A stretch of DNA of 64,000 bases from Schizophyllum amplum. Taxonomy: Eukaryota > Basidiomycota > Agaricomycetes > Agaricales > Schizophyllaceae. The stretch is taken from positions 434,001-498,000 of the forward strand of contig VDMD01000009.1 in NCBI GenBank assembly GCA_007026445.1. Direction: 5' to 3'. Below are positions 45,214-57,156 of the stretch, piece by piece. Positions within the stretch are counted from its first letter, which is position 1; the number at the start of each line of letters is the position of its first letter. The notes under the pieces were generated by a model. The model was not told the DNA's origin and did no database searches. It saw only the letters and a list, made by a program, of their open reading frames with translations. The position numbers and the translations under genes are program-made.

Positions 45214-46703
45214 ATGATCCTCATCGACAAGCCCATTGACAAGCACCTCGAGGAGACGTCCGACGCGGTCGACGAAGGTGCGTCTTACGCGCTCCAGCTT
45301 GTATATAGCCTTGCACGCCGTATTCCTTCCGTTAAAAGCCCAGCGCATCTCTACCTATACGCCCATGAACGCTTCCTCTCTTAATTGGCCGCACAACACT
45401 AACGTCGTCGGCACAGTCAACAAGCTCAAGACCGCCGCCCAATGGGATACCAAGGTGAACTTCGACAGCCAGAAGGACAAGACACAATTCCGGCGCTACG
45501 AGGAGGCTTGCGAGCGCGTCAAGGGATTTTACAAGGAGCAGCATGGCGAGTGTCGTCCTCCATCGCCTGCCTGTCTCACTGACCTCGCTTTCCCAGAGAA
45601 GCAAACCGTCGCATTTAACATCCAGGCGCGTGCGAACCGACGGAAGCACGTACGCGCCCGTATGGGTACGCTGTTCCTTCAGAGAAAGCACTCGTGATCT
45701 GACGTCGCTGCCCTGAAGGTATCTGGGAGGCGATGGAGATGCTCAACACGCTCAAGGATGACTCCGACCCCGACGTGCGTATTGGCGTGCTTGATGTGCC
45801 GCCGGGCGAGCTCTGCTGATGCATTGCGGCTGCAGACGGACCTCTCGCAGATTGAGCATCTTCTGCAGACGGCCGAGGCGATCCGCCGCGATGGGAAGCC
45901 GGAGTGGTTTCAGGTGGGTGGCGCACTCTACTGTAGCCGGTTATCCGAAAGCAGGGCATTGAAATGAATCGACAGGTCGCTGGTTTGGTACACGACCTTG
46001 GCAAGCTGCTCTACGTCTTTGGATCGGAGTGCGTGTTCACGCCAAGGGTACAACGCGTCCGATGCTAACGGGTCACTTATAGAAGCCAATGGGATGTCGT
46101 GGGCGTGCGTGTAAAAGCGCGGAACAACTTGTATAGAATTGTAACAAAGAAATACATTTTCAGGACACCTTTGTGGTCGGGTGCAAGTTCTCGGACAAGA
46201 TCATCTATCCGGAGACCTTCCAGGGCAACCCTGACTCAAAGGACGAAGTATACTCCACCGACAATGGGATCTACAAACCACACTGCGGACTCGAGAACGT
46301 CATGCTGTCCTGGGGACACGATGAGGTGCCCCCTTCCTTTATCATCGCCTGTGTCTTTTCATCCTGACACGCATATACAGTATCTCTACCACGTCCTCCG
46401 CGACCAAAGCCGGCTGCCGGAGGAAGCGCTCTACATGATCCGGTACCACAGCTTCTACCCGTGCGTCGTTGTCGTGTTCCGACGTCCCGTCCAGAGTGCT
46501 GATACACATCCTACAGCTGGCACCGCGAGGGCGCGTACCAGCACCTCTGCAACGCAGCAGACGAGAAGGCGCTTGCGGCCGTGAAGGCGTTCAACCCCTA
46601 CGACTTGTACAGCAAGAGCGACGATTCGGTCACCCCAGAGAAGCTGAAGCCGTACTATCAGGGACTCATCGAGAAGTTCTTCCCGGATGTCATAGAGTGG
46701 TAG
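45214..46703 (+). CDS. MIOX: myo-inositol oxygenase
   Basis: Ten exons encode 299 residues (introns 45278-45416, 45546-45596, 45666-45718, 45775-45835, 45914-45975, 46029-46082, 46105-46163, 46326-46380, 46461-46516). The enzyme cleaves myo-inositol with O2 to D-glucuronate using a di-iron centre. The conserved blocks are all present: [59 protein letters not shown] with two iron-ligand residues (HD), [35 protein letters not shown] and [11 protein letters not shown] with the final ligand Asp. The intron at 45546 has a GC donor (G|GCGAGT), since no GT donor keeps the reading frame HEKQTVAF. The start exon is short and poorly conserved, so the true ATG could differ. Confidence 0.92.
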
Positions 46704-47284
46704 ACCATAAGCGAGGATATTGAGGTTAACGAGAGATATAACATGGGCCTTGACGTCCATTGAACTTCATCGATCGTGAAGAGATCCCGATTTGTTGTAC
46801 CTCTGTAACTGTAACTGTAGAACCGATATTGTTATGTTGTATGCGCTGATACGTCTGCGAGTGAGACGGCCTACAAAATGCTTCGTGCACAAGGAGGGCA
46901 AATTATTGTGCCCAACAAGCGACCATGCGTATCTCTTGGATAGAAGTTGAACGAGTTGTGTTTGCTGGCTGTGATGATTGAGTTCGGGACTAAGTATGAG
47001 GACGTACCACAACCATCACATCAGGTGTCTTTGGCGCGGATGAGCCTGTGCAGGACGTGTCATGTACAGTACAACGGCGTGTCCACAGTCTGTTAAACTA
47101 GGACGGAACGCTGCCCATAGCGTTGTCAGAAATACGAGGGTGAAGTTCAACCAAACAATCCCACAGCCACGTGTCACCGTTCCCATGCACGTGTCCTGAC
47201 GCGCGCGCCTTCCGGAGTTCATTTCTTTTGTTCTCTTCAGTTCTCTCCTCCTACGTTCAGTCCTCGTTTCATTTCTTCTTCCGA
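46704..47284. other. intergenic region
   Basis: 581 bp with AT-rich 3' sequence on the left and a pyrimidine-rich promoter (47210-47280) on the right. No gene is seen. Confidence 0.5.
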
Positions 47285-48405
47285 ATGGCGCCCATTTCAA
47301 TTGGAATAGATGAAGAGACGGCCGCGCTTCTTGAACGTGCTCGCCGACGCCAAGTTGACCTCACCAAGTCCCAGATTCCCCGCCTCCGCCAATGTACCGG
47401 CCCGCTTGCCGCCCAGCAAGCACTCGCTGCCGATGTAAGAGATGACCTGGACACGTTCGCCCGTCTCGTGGAGGTGTGTAACCAGTGTTCATAAGGCTTC
47501 AACGCAGCTAAAGGGTACTCAGTTTCTCCACCTTGCCGCGGAAGACACGCGCGCGCCTGAGTTGCGCCGCGAGGTGGACGAGCTCGACAGATCCCTCAAC
47601 AAGCTCCGCCAGGAAGCTCGCGCTGCTCTGCTTGAGTCTGCACGAGCGGTCAAGGCGCAAACGCGCGCGAATAGGGACGAGCTTTTTCGGTCCTCCGCTG
47701 TCGCTCAGGAAAAGGCCGCAGGCGCGAACGAGAAGATCACGCAAGTTCCCCCCTTCCTGACGTAGATGCGCGCTAACCTCTTGCAGGGAGGACGTGCTAA
47801 TGCGAGCAAACAACGACGTGACAGACGCGCTGCGGCGCACGGTGGGCGCAATGCAGGCTGAGCTGGAGCGCTCAGTGCTCAGCACGCAGATGCTTGGTGC
47901 GTGGTAGTTGTCCTGCTCATGGATGCCGATCACTGATACTCGCCTAGAGTCCTCCACTGCGTCCTTGCGCGCAACATCATCCACCCACGATACGCTCACG
48001 AACATTATGGGCACGTCCAAGCAGCTGCTTGCCGCGCTCGAGCGGACAGACTGGCTCGACCGGGTCCTCATCCTCGCAGCCATGTTGTTCTTCTGCGTTG
48101 TAGTGCTGTTGGTGGTCAAGGAGCGCGTCCTTGACCGTGGCGTGCGCATCGCGTTCTGGTGGACGCGCTTTATACCGAATTTTAGTGGGGACGCCGAGCT
48201 GCTCGACCACCTGGAGAAGGGCGTCGCACAAGGAACAGCCTCGCTTTCGTCTGTAGCGGATACATTGACCAACTCGCTGTCCGAAGCGGCCACAGCACTC
48301 GCGGATTCCGTCACATCGTCAATACCATCTACAGCGCTAGTCACTTCATCTCTGTCCGCAACCGCAATCTCACGAGCAACAGAGGCCGTTCACGCTGAAC
48401 TCTGA
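47285..48405 (+). CDS. SEC20: SNARE protein Sec20 (BNIP1 homolog)
   Basis: Four exons (introns 47474-47522, 47741-47786, 47897-47947) encode 324 residues. The N-terminal half is coiled-coil (ELRREVDELDRSLNKLRQEA). The Sec20 domain then reads STASLRATSSTHDTLTNIM, followed by SKQLLAALERTDWLDRVLI. A single membrane anchor follows (LAAMLFFCVVVLLVV, about residues 208-224). Sec20 is the Qb-SNARE of the ER that receives Golgi-derived COPI vesicles with Ufe1 and Use1. Unlike animal BNIP1, which ends just after the anchor, this protein has a lumenal tail of roughly 90 residues rich in Ser, Ala and Thr. Intron 2 uses a GC donor in perfect context (AC|GCAAGT). The stop lies 35 bp from the stop of the convergent flavin monooxygenase gene. 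Confidence 0.85.
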
Positions 48406-48440
48406 TGACTCTTCTATGTATCATTACACTGTACCATAAT

Positions 48441-49988
48441 CTACTGCTTCATGCCCCCGTCGACGTCCTCCTCCTTCATATTCTGCTTCTTCGCTAACGC
48501 CAGCATCTTCCGCGTCATTGCCATCCAGTCGTCAATGCCATTCTCACCCACGCCCTTCAGCCACTGCTCCGCTTCGCCCCGCTGCTCAATGCCTACCCAG
48601 AGTGTGCGCAACACGTTCTTGTTGTCGTACAGCTCCTTCTCCCAGTCGGCCACCGTGTACGCCGCGCCGTCCGCGATGCTACCGGGGCCTGCGACGGGCG
48701 TGCTTGCTCGCGCGGCCAGGCGGTACAGCTCATCACGGTAGTTGAACTGCTCGTGCCCTTCGAAGACGTGGTACTTGTGCGGGTCGCGAACACGCGCGGT
48801 GCGCGCGAGGACCTTTTCACCCTCGCCCTCGAGCAGCTTCGGGTCTGCGAACGCCGCAAGTACTGCCCGTGCCTGCGCTTCCATGAGCGGCAGTGGGATG
48901 ACGCGAATCGGCAGGCCAATGAAGGCGAGCGAGTTTGCGGGATACCTTTCCTGCAGGGGAAAGACATGCCGCGCCAGTGGGAAGACGTGGTACGTCGAGT
49001 TGTGCAGGTCGGTCGGGAGCGGCGGCGCGGGTGGCGGCTCCGATCGGCTCAGGACTTCCTCCGGCAGGAAGGGGAACCACATCTCGTAGCCGGTGGCCAG
49101 GATGCAGTAGTCGATGTCGCGCTCGACGGTGCCATCCTGGAATCGCACGACGCCGTCCGCCTCGAACGCGGCAACACGGCCGCGGCCGACAATGCGCTCC
49201 TTGCTCGCTGGGACCTCGTCACCGGCATGCACGACGAGATCGGCGACGGTGCGCATGTCCTGGGCGATGTCGCGACCGCTGGGCCCGCCGCCCACAACGA
49301 GGAGCTTGCGCCCGAGAGCGTGCGGACGGCGGTAGTACACAGAGTGCATTGCGCGCCCGGCCTTGACCCATTCGTGTATGCCCGGCGTGTCCGGGTAGCG
49401 CGGGCGCGTGTAGTGGCCGTTCGCGACGACGAGGAGGTCCGCGTGCGTGGTCTCGCCGCCCGCGAGGCTCAGGCGCCACCGCCCGGCGTCACGGTTTGCG
49501 CGCTCAATGCGGATGCCCAGGCGGATGTGCGGGGTGAGGGCGAAGTGGGAGGCGTAGTCGCGGAAGTACTGCAGCACGAGCGCGGCGACGGGGTAGAGCG
49601 GGGTCTCGGGCTTGAAGGGGAAGCTGGTGTATGCCATGCAGGGGTGGGGGAGGTTCGTTGTGAGCGAGTCATAGAGGGGCGTGAGGGGTGGGTCGCCTTC
49701 GGGGGGTGCGGGCAACCTGTAGGGCTTTAGCTGGCATAAGGGAGATGAGGGGGATGTCCGCACCATGTACCAGCAATGTCCTCGCGGGCCTCGTAGATGG
49801 TGGGCTTCCACAATCCGGCTTTGTACTGCGGGGAATCGAGGACCGCTTTGAGCACGGCGAGACCTGGTGTATATCAGCATCCATCTGTGAGTGAAGATGT
49901 ACTCCTGCTCACCGCCAGCGCCGCCTCCTATGATCGCGATTTCCGCAGGGGTGCCCGTGGGCTCTGTCGCTGCGATTGATGAGTCCAT
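48441..49988 (-). CDS. flavin-containing monooxygenase (FMO-like)
   Basis: Three exons from the minus strand (introns 49864-49912 and 49717-49763) encode 483 residues. The uninterrupted frame over the same region is misleading at its 5' end. With introns removed, the N-terminus becomes IAIIGGGAGGLAVLKAVL followed by TIYEAREDIAGTWLP, a proper FAD-binding Rossmann fold. The second nucleotide-binding motif is LLVVGGGPSGRDIAQDM. Between them is an FMO-type linker (GHYTRPRYPDTPGIHEW, then MHSVYYRRP), and CILATGYEMWFPFLP is the usual C-terminal signature. FMOs insert oxygen into nitrogen or sulfur centres with NADPH. Its substrate is unknown. Confidence 0.87.
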   Translation of the reverse strand: MDSSIAATEPTGTPAEIAIIGGGAGGEQEYIFTHRWMLIYTRSRRAQSGPRFPAVQSRIVEAHHLRGPRGHCWYMVRTSPSSPLCQLKPYRLPAPPEGDPPLTPLYDSLTTNLPHPCMAYTSFPFKPETPLYPVAALVLQYFRDYASHFALTPHIRLGIRIERANRDAGRWRLSLAGGETTHADLLVVANGHYTRPRYPDTPGIHEWVKAGRAMHSVYYRRPHALGRKLLVVGGGPSGRDIAQDMRTVADLVVHAGDEVPASKERIVGRGRVAAFEADGVVRFQDGTVERDIDYCILATGYEMWFPFLPEEVLSRSEPPPAPPLPTDLHNSTYHVFPLARHVFPLQERYPANSLAFIGLPIRVIPLPLMEAQARAVLAAFADPKLLEGEGEKVLARTARVRDPHKYHVFEGHEQFNYRDELYRLAARASTPVAGPGSIADGAAYTVADWEKELYDNKNVLRTLWVGIEQRGEAEQWLKGVGENGIDDWMAMTRKMLALAKKQNMKEEDVDGGMKQ

Positions 49989-50592
49989 GCTTTGCGAACA
50001 CCAGGGGTTGTCGACGCACTCGATGAAGTCGAACCCATTTTCGCTATTCGTCTATCGTTGGGGGGAAGGCACGTAGAGCAAGCCGCCGCCCTTTAATAAA
50101 GGGCTCGGCAACGAAGCGCAATCCGAATGGATGTCGGCGGCAGCGGCCTAGAGGCCAGAGTCGATAAGAGGCTCTGCTGATCGTTGAGCAAGGGAAGGGC
50201 GATATGGCGTACGAATGACCTAGACGGGCCAACCAAGCGCACTTGTTGGGTGCTTGGTGGTTGTCGCCGTAGTTTTGAATGTCTCTGACGGCGGCGCAAA
50301 CGGCGAGCACGGCTGGCCGCTGGTGGGCATCGTGCCAGGCACGGGCGTTTACAGATAGGCGCCGCTCGTCACGTGCGTCGGATTTCGCGACGAACTCCGA
50401 AACCGCCGCCCCGCCGTCGCCCGTTCCTCGATGTCAACGGCGACGACGACGGCAACTCCTGACTCTGTTTCGCTAATTCGAGGAGGCCACGGTCAAAGTA
50501 TCAAGACTCTGCTCAGATGTCGAAGGGCCGTGGCCTGACGTCGCTATCATCGCTCCGGCTGAAAGGCTTCGCGAGGCATGCCATAAACCGCC
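49989..50592. other. divergent promoter region
   Basis: 604 bp between the starts of the FMO gene (-) and the truncated F-box copy (+). No supported gene. Confidence 0.45.
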
Positions 50593-51706
50593 ATGGACTC
50601 TGACGACGAACACGATGAAAAGCTTTTATACGGTGCGTTATTAATATTTATGGTCCGCTGGGCATTTTTAAATCGCGTACAGGCCACCCGCGCCACAGAT
50701 ACTGAACTTAGATCTCATAGTGAAAAACCAACGCACGGAACGCGGATGGTTCGCGGCGGCTCGTTGCCCAAACCTTGCCTTTCTTAATGTCATGGCCTCA
50801 TCTGAGCACATTGGGAGCGGCCCTGGTGTGCGCCTTCTCGGGGGCATCTTTCGCACCCTCCGGCGACTGCGCCTTGAAGAGATCGCCCCAGCTGTTGTTG
50901 CCCAAATCGCGCATGCTCTCGCTGCCGCTAGCCCCGCCCCGCTGACGCATCTATCGCTCACGGCATGCGCGGGCACGGATATCACGCGCCAGCACGTCCT
51001 GCAGCTCGCAGATGCGCTGCGCCATGCTCCCGAGCTGCGCGTACTATATGTGCACGGATTGCGGCACGCGCTGCCTGAAGTGATCACCAGCATCGCGGAC
51101 GGGGCGCCGGGACTGTGGGCGCTGACGCTGGGGCATCGCGCGTCCATATACGATAGCGAGGACAAGCGAGGAGTGCAGTGGCGGGCGCCAGCGCATGAAT
51201 ATGCGGCGCGCTTGTCGGTGCAGGGGGAGTTGAGGCATCTCGGGTTGAATATGAATGTTCAAGCGGCAGTGTATTCGCCGCTGGGGATGTTGGGGATGGA
51301 GAGAAGGGCGACGATGGAGGCGACGACGAATTGCCAAGATGCGCTGGGAGGGGATGAGGGCTTGGGAGATGCGGAAGAGTCGGCCTGGACGGGAGTAGTC
51401 GACACCAGCGTGTCGGATAACGAAGGATACCCTTCGGACTATCTCGCCAAGGACGTTGCGCGCTTGACCGCGGCTATGTTTGCGGCACATGCGCCTACAT
51501 TGCGGACAGTCTTTCTGGGTGGGGAGGACGACTTTATGCAGAGTCCCGTGCATGCGTTTGATAGGGAAGAGGCTGAACAGATCGTCGTGCGCGAGCAGCT
51601 GTCTTCACAGGAGGCTGACTTCGTGCGACGGTGTGATGCCGGCGGCGCTTCGTGGTATTTCGATAGGAAGGAGGCGGGTAGTCCATTCAGGCAGGTAATT
51701 GTATCG
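50593..51706 (+). pseudogene. truncated F-box/LRR gene, array copy A (exons 2-5 missing)
   Basis: The first exon (50593-50632, MDSDDEHDEKLLY) matches exon 1 of the three full copies downstream. It is followed by a 50-bp intron (50633-50682) and then directly by sequence matching the start of exon 6 (compare GCCACCCGCGCCAC at 50683 with GCCGTCCGCCCCCG at 58893). Exons 2-5, which encode the F-box and the middle of the protein, are gone. Exon 1 ends in phase 1 while the exon-6-like part needs phase 2, so the join shifts the frame. The LRR part itself is long and intact (LTHLSLTACAGTDITRQHV, then HEYAARLSVQGELRHLGLNM). Its ancestral stop has been lost, and the frame runs on into the start of copy B. 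Confidence 0.72.
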
Positions 51707-51880
51707 TGTTCTGCTTTTGAGTTCTGTCTAGCAATGTTGCGCGGTGAGAGGACAGCAACTGTGCCTCTCAATCCTGTGTCAATTTTCCCACGGTTGCTCC
51801 TTGTTCTTGAACTCCGAGACCTCGGCAAACCTCGAGGCCCAAACCCCTATCACTTGCCTTGCCTTCACCCTCCCACCGCG

Positions 51881-54338
51881 ATGGATTCCGATGACGAGAC
51901 CACTCATATATACCTGAGTACGTGGTACTTCTATACCTCATGAGTTGCTAACGTGATCTCTGACTGTCCCCTCCAGGCCGTAAAATCGATAATACCGGAC
52001 TTGTTGCTGAATGGCCTGACCACTGCCGTCGAGAGCCTCCGCTGAAGTTACACGCTGAGGAAATCGACGACATCTTACAGCACCATTACACCTCATGCTT
52101 CGATGCTCGAGATGCGGCGAGGAAAGCCAGAAGCGCGCCCAACAACGACGCGGAAGTTATCGCCAAAGAGGAAGCAGAGGCTCTGCGGTACGCTGACGAG
52201 ACGTGCGTCTCCCTCGTGGGGATCTGGCAGACGCGATGCTTCTTCGACACACTTGCTGGTTTCCATAAGGTGCGTTCGTGGGGCTTCGTGTTGAACAACT
52301 TGCCATTGACGCGCTTTATTAAATAAGGGAGACCTCGATCTGAGTGGACGCCATCTTTCGCGCTACAAGATCTTGCAGGAACGACTGATCGCCATGATGT
52401 TCGATCTCTCATCTCTGAGTGGGAAGTACAAGATCTCTACGCGCATGACGACCGAGTGGGACATCATGCAGATGAAGGAAGTACCTTGCGAGGTGCCGGC
52501 GTACGAGTTCGACCCGCCCGGTCTCTGGGATGACTTTGAAGCGAAGTGGCACATCGGCCCTTCAATCAATTTCGGAGTTCTGACGTCCTATATCAGTACG
52601 TCGTCATTTGGTATACGACGGTGAGATATGTAGCTGATGCTATTCCGCAGAGGATTTTTTCGGACTCACGCAGCGCCAACAACTTCGCCTGCAATACCTC
52701 TGCCTCGTTGATCTACCGCCGGAGATCCTCGACCATATCATGTCTCTATCGCCTGTCCACGATCGCCGACGGTGGAGTATGACATGTAAGCTTCTGCGCG
52801 AGCACGCACTCGCTAAATCCTACGAAGTGAGTGCGGTGTTCAATATTTGCCATCTGATGCTAATGAAGTGTTGAAAGATCTTTGATTACAGATTGAGCTT
52901 GTACGAGACCGACTTCGATATCGAAGCGCATCCGGACGACGAAGGGTACGACGATGAGGTGGCCGCCTTCGTGCAGAAGGTAGCCCTATCACAACGCGAT
53001 GCCCTGCGCAAACGCATGCGCCGAGTTGCGAAACGGCAGGACGTACTGTCCAAGATTCGCGTCCTCAGATTCTCTGAAGACTGGACGTCGGATGCGTGGA
53101 GATGGTCCGGGAGGTCATACACAGATTTCATCAGCCCTCTCATTCACGCATTGAACACCCATATTCGCATCTCGCCGCTTGCTGAATTGACGTACCGCAC
53201 TCGATATCTCTATGCTCCCACCTGGCAGGCCATCGTGCAGTCGTCGTCCCTTCGTACGCTGGTTCTCTGTACTACCCTACCAGTGCACCCGAATTGGTAC
53301 GAGATTCTGCCTTGAGAGTCAGCTCGCTCTGATGTCGTCGCTTTCAGGACTCATGCACGGAACGTCGTCAATCTGGACCTTATGCTCTCGCAGGCGACCC
53401 GTCCAAACTTCCTCTGGGATATCATCACTGCGTGTCCTTCAGCGCTATCCGTCCGTGTCCAGGGCTCCTCTGAACATGGCATATACATCCCTATCACCGT
53501 GTTCAGCCCCAGGGCTCATAATCCTCTGAAGCACATCAGGCGCCTCGACCTGCAGGACTTGATAGCGGAGTCATTGCTCGTTCTGGCAACCGCCATCGAA
53601 GCAGTCGGATGCATCCCGCTCACGCACCTTGCGGTTTCGACAGCTAAGTCGCACATCAAGAAGGACATCGCGGTCGTACTGGTGCGCTCATTACGCCGCG
53701 CGGAGCATCTACTTGTCCTCCGCATCGATGGTCTGCAGTATGCGAAGCCGGACATCCTCGCTTTGATTGGCGAGTGCGTGCCTCATATAGAAGCACTAGT
53801 CTTGCAGCACCAGGCCAGCAAATACTTCAAAAATCGCGCAGCGTACTGGCCGTGTCCCGCGCACGAATACGCTCCCTGCTTGTCGGCGTTTCCACATCTC
53901 CGCCACCTAGGGCTCAACATGAGGATCTTCGACGCTCTTTACACCCCGCATGCAGTGACGTACCTCGAGAGCGACTATGTCGGTGCAGAAGACTGGTACG
54001 AGAAGGCAATTGCCGAATGGAGACGAGAGGACCCGTCGAAGCACGACATGGACGAGCATCCAAGAAGCATCGATCACATCTCTACGAATGCGGCTCGAGC
54101 GACTGTGCGGCTGTTCGCGATACACGGGGTGGCCCTTCGAACAGTTTCTTTGCACAACGCGGATCTCTCGCTGCCGTTCTTTGCCATGGGTATCGATCGG
54201 GATGGTGAAGGGCGTCCCATCCTGCGGGACAAGTTTGAAGACGACGAGCGCGAAGAAGCAGGATATGCCGTTGGGTCGCTCATTCATTCGAAGTGGATGT
54301 TTGATGAATGCCAGACGAGGGACGTCTTGGATCTGTGA
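51881..54338 (+). CDS. F-box/LRR protein, array copy B
   Basis: Six exons (introns 51918-51976, 52270-52327, 52596-52650, 52827-52877, 53297-53347) encode 727 residues. The acidic N-terminus MDSDDETT begins with a 37-nt exon. A conserved helical region follows (GIWQTRCFFDTLAGFHKGDLDLSGRH and LWDDFEAKW), then an F-box (LVDLPPEILDHIMSLSPV, ending CKLLREHALAKSYE). The C-terminal half has irregular leucine-rich repeats, including HIRRLDLQDLIAESLLVLA and LTHLAVSTAKSHIKKDIAV. Acceptors at introns 2 and 4 end in AAG and were fixed by alignment with copies C and D. An SCF substrate-adaptor role is inferred. No substrate can be named. Confidence 0.8.
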
Positions 54339-54704
54339 CAGGGGAATAGGTACTTACTGTTTATCTATATATCTGTTTGCTTTCTTCTCTAAATAAGTAG
54401 TAAGACTTTCAATTGTGCACGGCCATTGGCAGTGTCCGAAACTGATTCGAGAAATGCGAAACGAGGAGACTGGTATCTAAATGTGCTCATTCTCCAGAGG
54501 ATACGGCGCTGAAGGCTTCAAGGAGGCGTTCGAATATGGACGATGAGGATCTGTGTTTATGTCAGGTGATTGTTGAATCACGTGTATACAGTTGAGGATT
54601 TTCCCACCGTCATTGTTTTGACTCTCGCCGTTCAACGTTCAAATTCAAGGTCGACCGCTGGCTTTTGGCATCAACCCTCTTTTCTACCCCGAAGGTCTGT
54701 TAAA
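54339..54704. other. spacer between array copies B and C
   Basis: 366 bp. The left half is AT-rich 3' UTR and the right half is promoter. An open frame upstream of 54705 is in phase with copy C but is not conserved in B or D, so it is not included. Confidence 0.5.
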
Positions 54705-57156
54705 ATGGACCCTGAAGATGAACATCTGTATGTATACATTGAAGGTAAGTACCTGTGCTTTGCCACTCTTATCTCGAGAATTTATCAATCCCGCGCAGAG
54801 CAAAGTGACGACGCATCGCCGACTTGGCGCACCCCTCCCCACGAGAACCCACCGTTAAAGCTTCATTCGGAGGAGATCTACCACGCTCTGAAGAGGTACA
54901 ACAGTGCTGCGAACTCCGCACGGATTGCACGTATGGATGAAGCCGGCGACGAGGAGAAGATCAAGGAGACAGAAGAACGCAAGCAGCGTGCACGCGATCT
55001 CTGCATCAGATGTCTCGGTATATGGACTACCAGAAGGTTCTTTGATACCCTTAAAGGCTTTTATAGCGTATGCTCACTAGGCCGATCTTCTATTTGCATG
55101 GTCGCTGAACGTTTGTACCAGGGAGACCTTGATTTGTCCGGTCGCCATTTTCCTCGTTGCCAGCTCTTGAACGCACGACTGGCAGACCTGGTGTCGGAAA
55201 CTACCTTCTTGGGCAATAGGTTTAAACTCTCCACAAGGACCTCAGTGCGATGGGATATGGACCTGCTGGCAGAGGTTCCCTACGATGAGACTTTCTTCGA
55301 CTTTGACCCACCATCTCTATGGGATGACTTTGCGGCAAAGTGGCGTCTAGGTTCCGCGATCGACTTCGGGGACCTGAGCGCATACCTATGTGAGTCGTCC
55401 ACCGCGCTTCAACAAAAGCATCCCTTGTACTCACGCACGCGTATCCACAGTGGAGTACCACGAATACAGCAAAGGCAAGCTTCGACTGCAAACCTTACTC
55501 CTCACAGATCTCCCACCGGAAATTCTCGATCAAATCATGTCTCTTTCGAGCGTCCAGGAGTTGAGAAGCTGTAGTACGACTTGTAAGCTTTTACGAGAGC
55601 TTGCTCTCGTCCACGTATACAAGGTGAGTCAACACCATCTCTATCCTCGCCTCGAAAACGTATTGACGGGTGACGACAAGGACGTCGAGTACCGGCTCGA
55701 CTCATGCGATGCCGTAGACTATCACCTCATGAAGTCCTTCCCTGACGATGACATGTACCAAGACAACGTGAGCGCATACGTGCGTGGGATTGCCTTCTCA
55801 CAGCGTGACTCTCTCTTGGACCGCATGAGACGTGTCACGCTGCGGAACGATATCCTCGCACAAACTCAGCATCTGTCCTTCTCGGAAGATTGGATGGCGG
55901 AAATGTGGCATTGGCACGAGCGTCTGGACTGCACGTTCCATGACTTCGTCGGCCCTCTCATCCCACCCCTCTGCGCTCACATTCGTGCCTCCCCGCTCAC
56001 CGAGCTCACGTATCGCACTCGCTATCTTTATGGCTCTGCGTGGAAGGCTCTGACATTGTCTACTTCTCTTCGCAACTTGCGTCTCTTTACCACCATACCT
56101 ATGCATGTGGAAACGTGGTTCGTCACATGTCCTAAACATGCGCATTTCACTTGCTAACGCGTCCTCCTCAGGCCTCTCGCCCATAGCGTCGTGAACCTGA
56201 CCCTGGTCATGCTGGAACCGAATCAGCCCGACTTCCTGTGGGACGTCATCCCCTCATGCCCATCTGCTCTCTTTGTTCAAGTCCGGGGACCTCACAGTCG
56301 AGGAACACACATTCCGGATGGCGTCTTCGCTGGCAACGTAGCGCAGCCCCTCCAGCATATCAGGCGAATGGACCTTCGAGACATAGTGGCCGAGTCGCTG
56401 GCTGTTCTGGCTGCGGCTTTAGAAGCGTCGGGGGACATTCCCCTTACGCATCTCACGGTATCGACGGCGAAGTCGCACATCAAACGGGATGTCGCTTTAC
56501 AGCTCGTTCGATCCCTCCGACATGCAGCACGACTACAACATCTACGTGTCCTCGGCCTTCAGTACGCCAGACCAGACATTCTGGCACTGCTAGCGGAGAG
56601 TGCGCCGGGTTTATGCGAGCTCGTACTAGAACATCAGCCGAGCATCTTTCGTAAGCGGCGTACCACCAATTACTGGCCGTGCCCGTCATTCGAATACGCG
56701 CCTTTTCTCTCGGGGTTCGTGCACCTGCAACACCTTTCTCTCAACATGGGTGGCCTGGACTTAGTATATACTCCGCAAGTCCTCCCTCGCCTGGAGGACG
56801 GCTACGACGGCGCGGAAGAGGAGGACAACAGGGATTTCGATCAATGGTACGATACCTATCCCAGGACAGAGGAGGACCCCAGAAGCATCGACTTCATCTC
56901 CGACAATGCTATCTGGGCAACAGCGCGGCTATTCGCGTTATATGGCATGGCACTCGAGACGGTATCCCTCGGGGATAGCGACATAATGATGTCGCCGATG
57001 GCTTGGGCAGTGGACCGGGATCCTGAAGGGAAGCCAATCCTTCGTGACGAGTTTACGGCCGAGGAGCGCTCGCGAACTCGTGGGCTGGGGTCGTTCAGCC
57101 TCAACACGAAATGGGTGTTCGATGAACGAGAGACACAGCGTGTTCTGGGTTTGTAA
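54705..57156 (+). CDS. F-box/LRR protein, array copy C
   Basis: Six exons (introns 54745-54798, 55068-55121, 55390-55450, 55624-55680, 56118-56171) encode 723 residues. It starts MDPEDEHLYVYIE. The pre-F-box region carries FFDTLKGFYSGDLDLSGRH and LWDDFAAKW. The F-box is LLLTDLPPEILDQIMSLSSV with TCKLLRELALVHVYK. The LRR part includes HIRRMDLRDIVAESLAVLA and LTHLTVSTAKSHIKRDVAL, and the protein ends KWVFDERETQRVLGL. All five intron positions and phases equal those of copies B and D. Copies B and C share long near-identical stretches around the LRR, more than either shares with D. This suggests B and C are the most recent duplication. Confidence 0.82.

Noticed and set aside
48753..49730. 325-codon plus-strand frame
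   Set aside because: Antisense shadow of the FMO gene, caused by GC-rich third positions.
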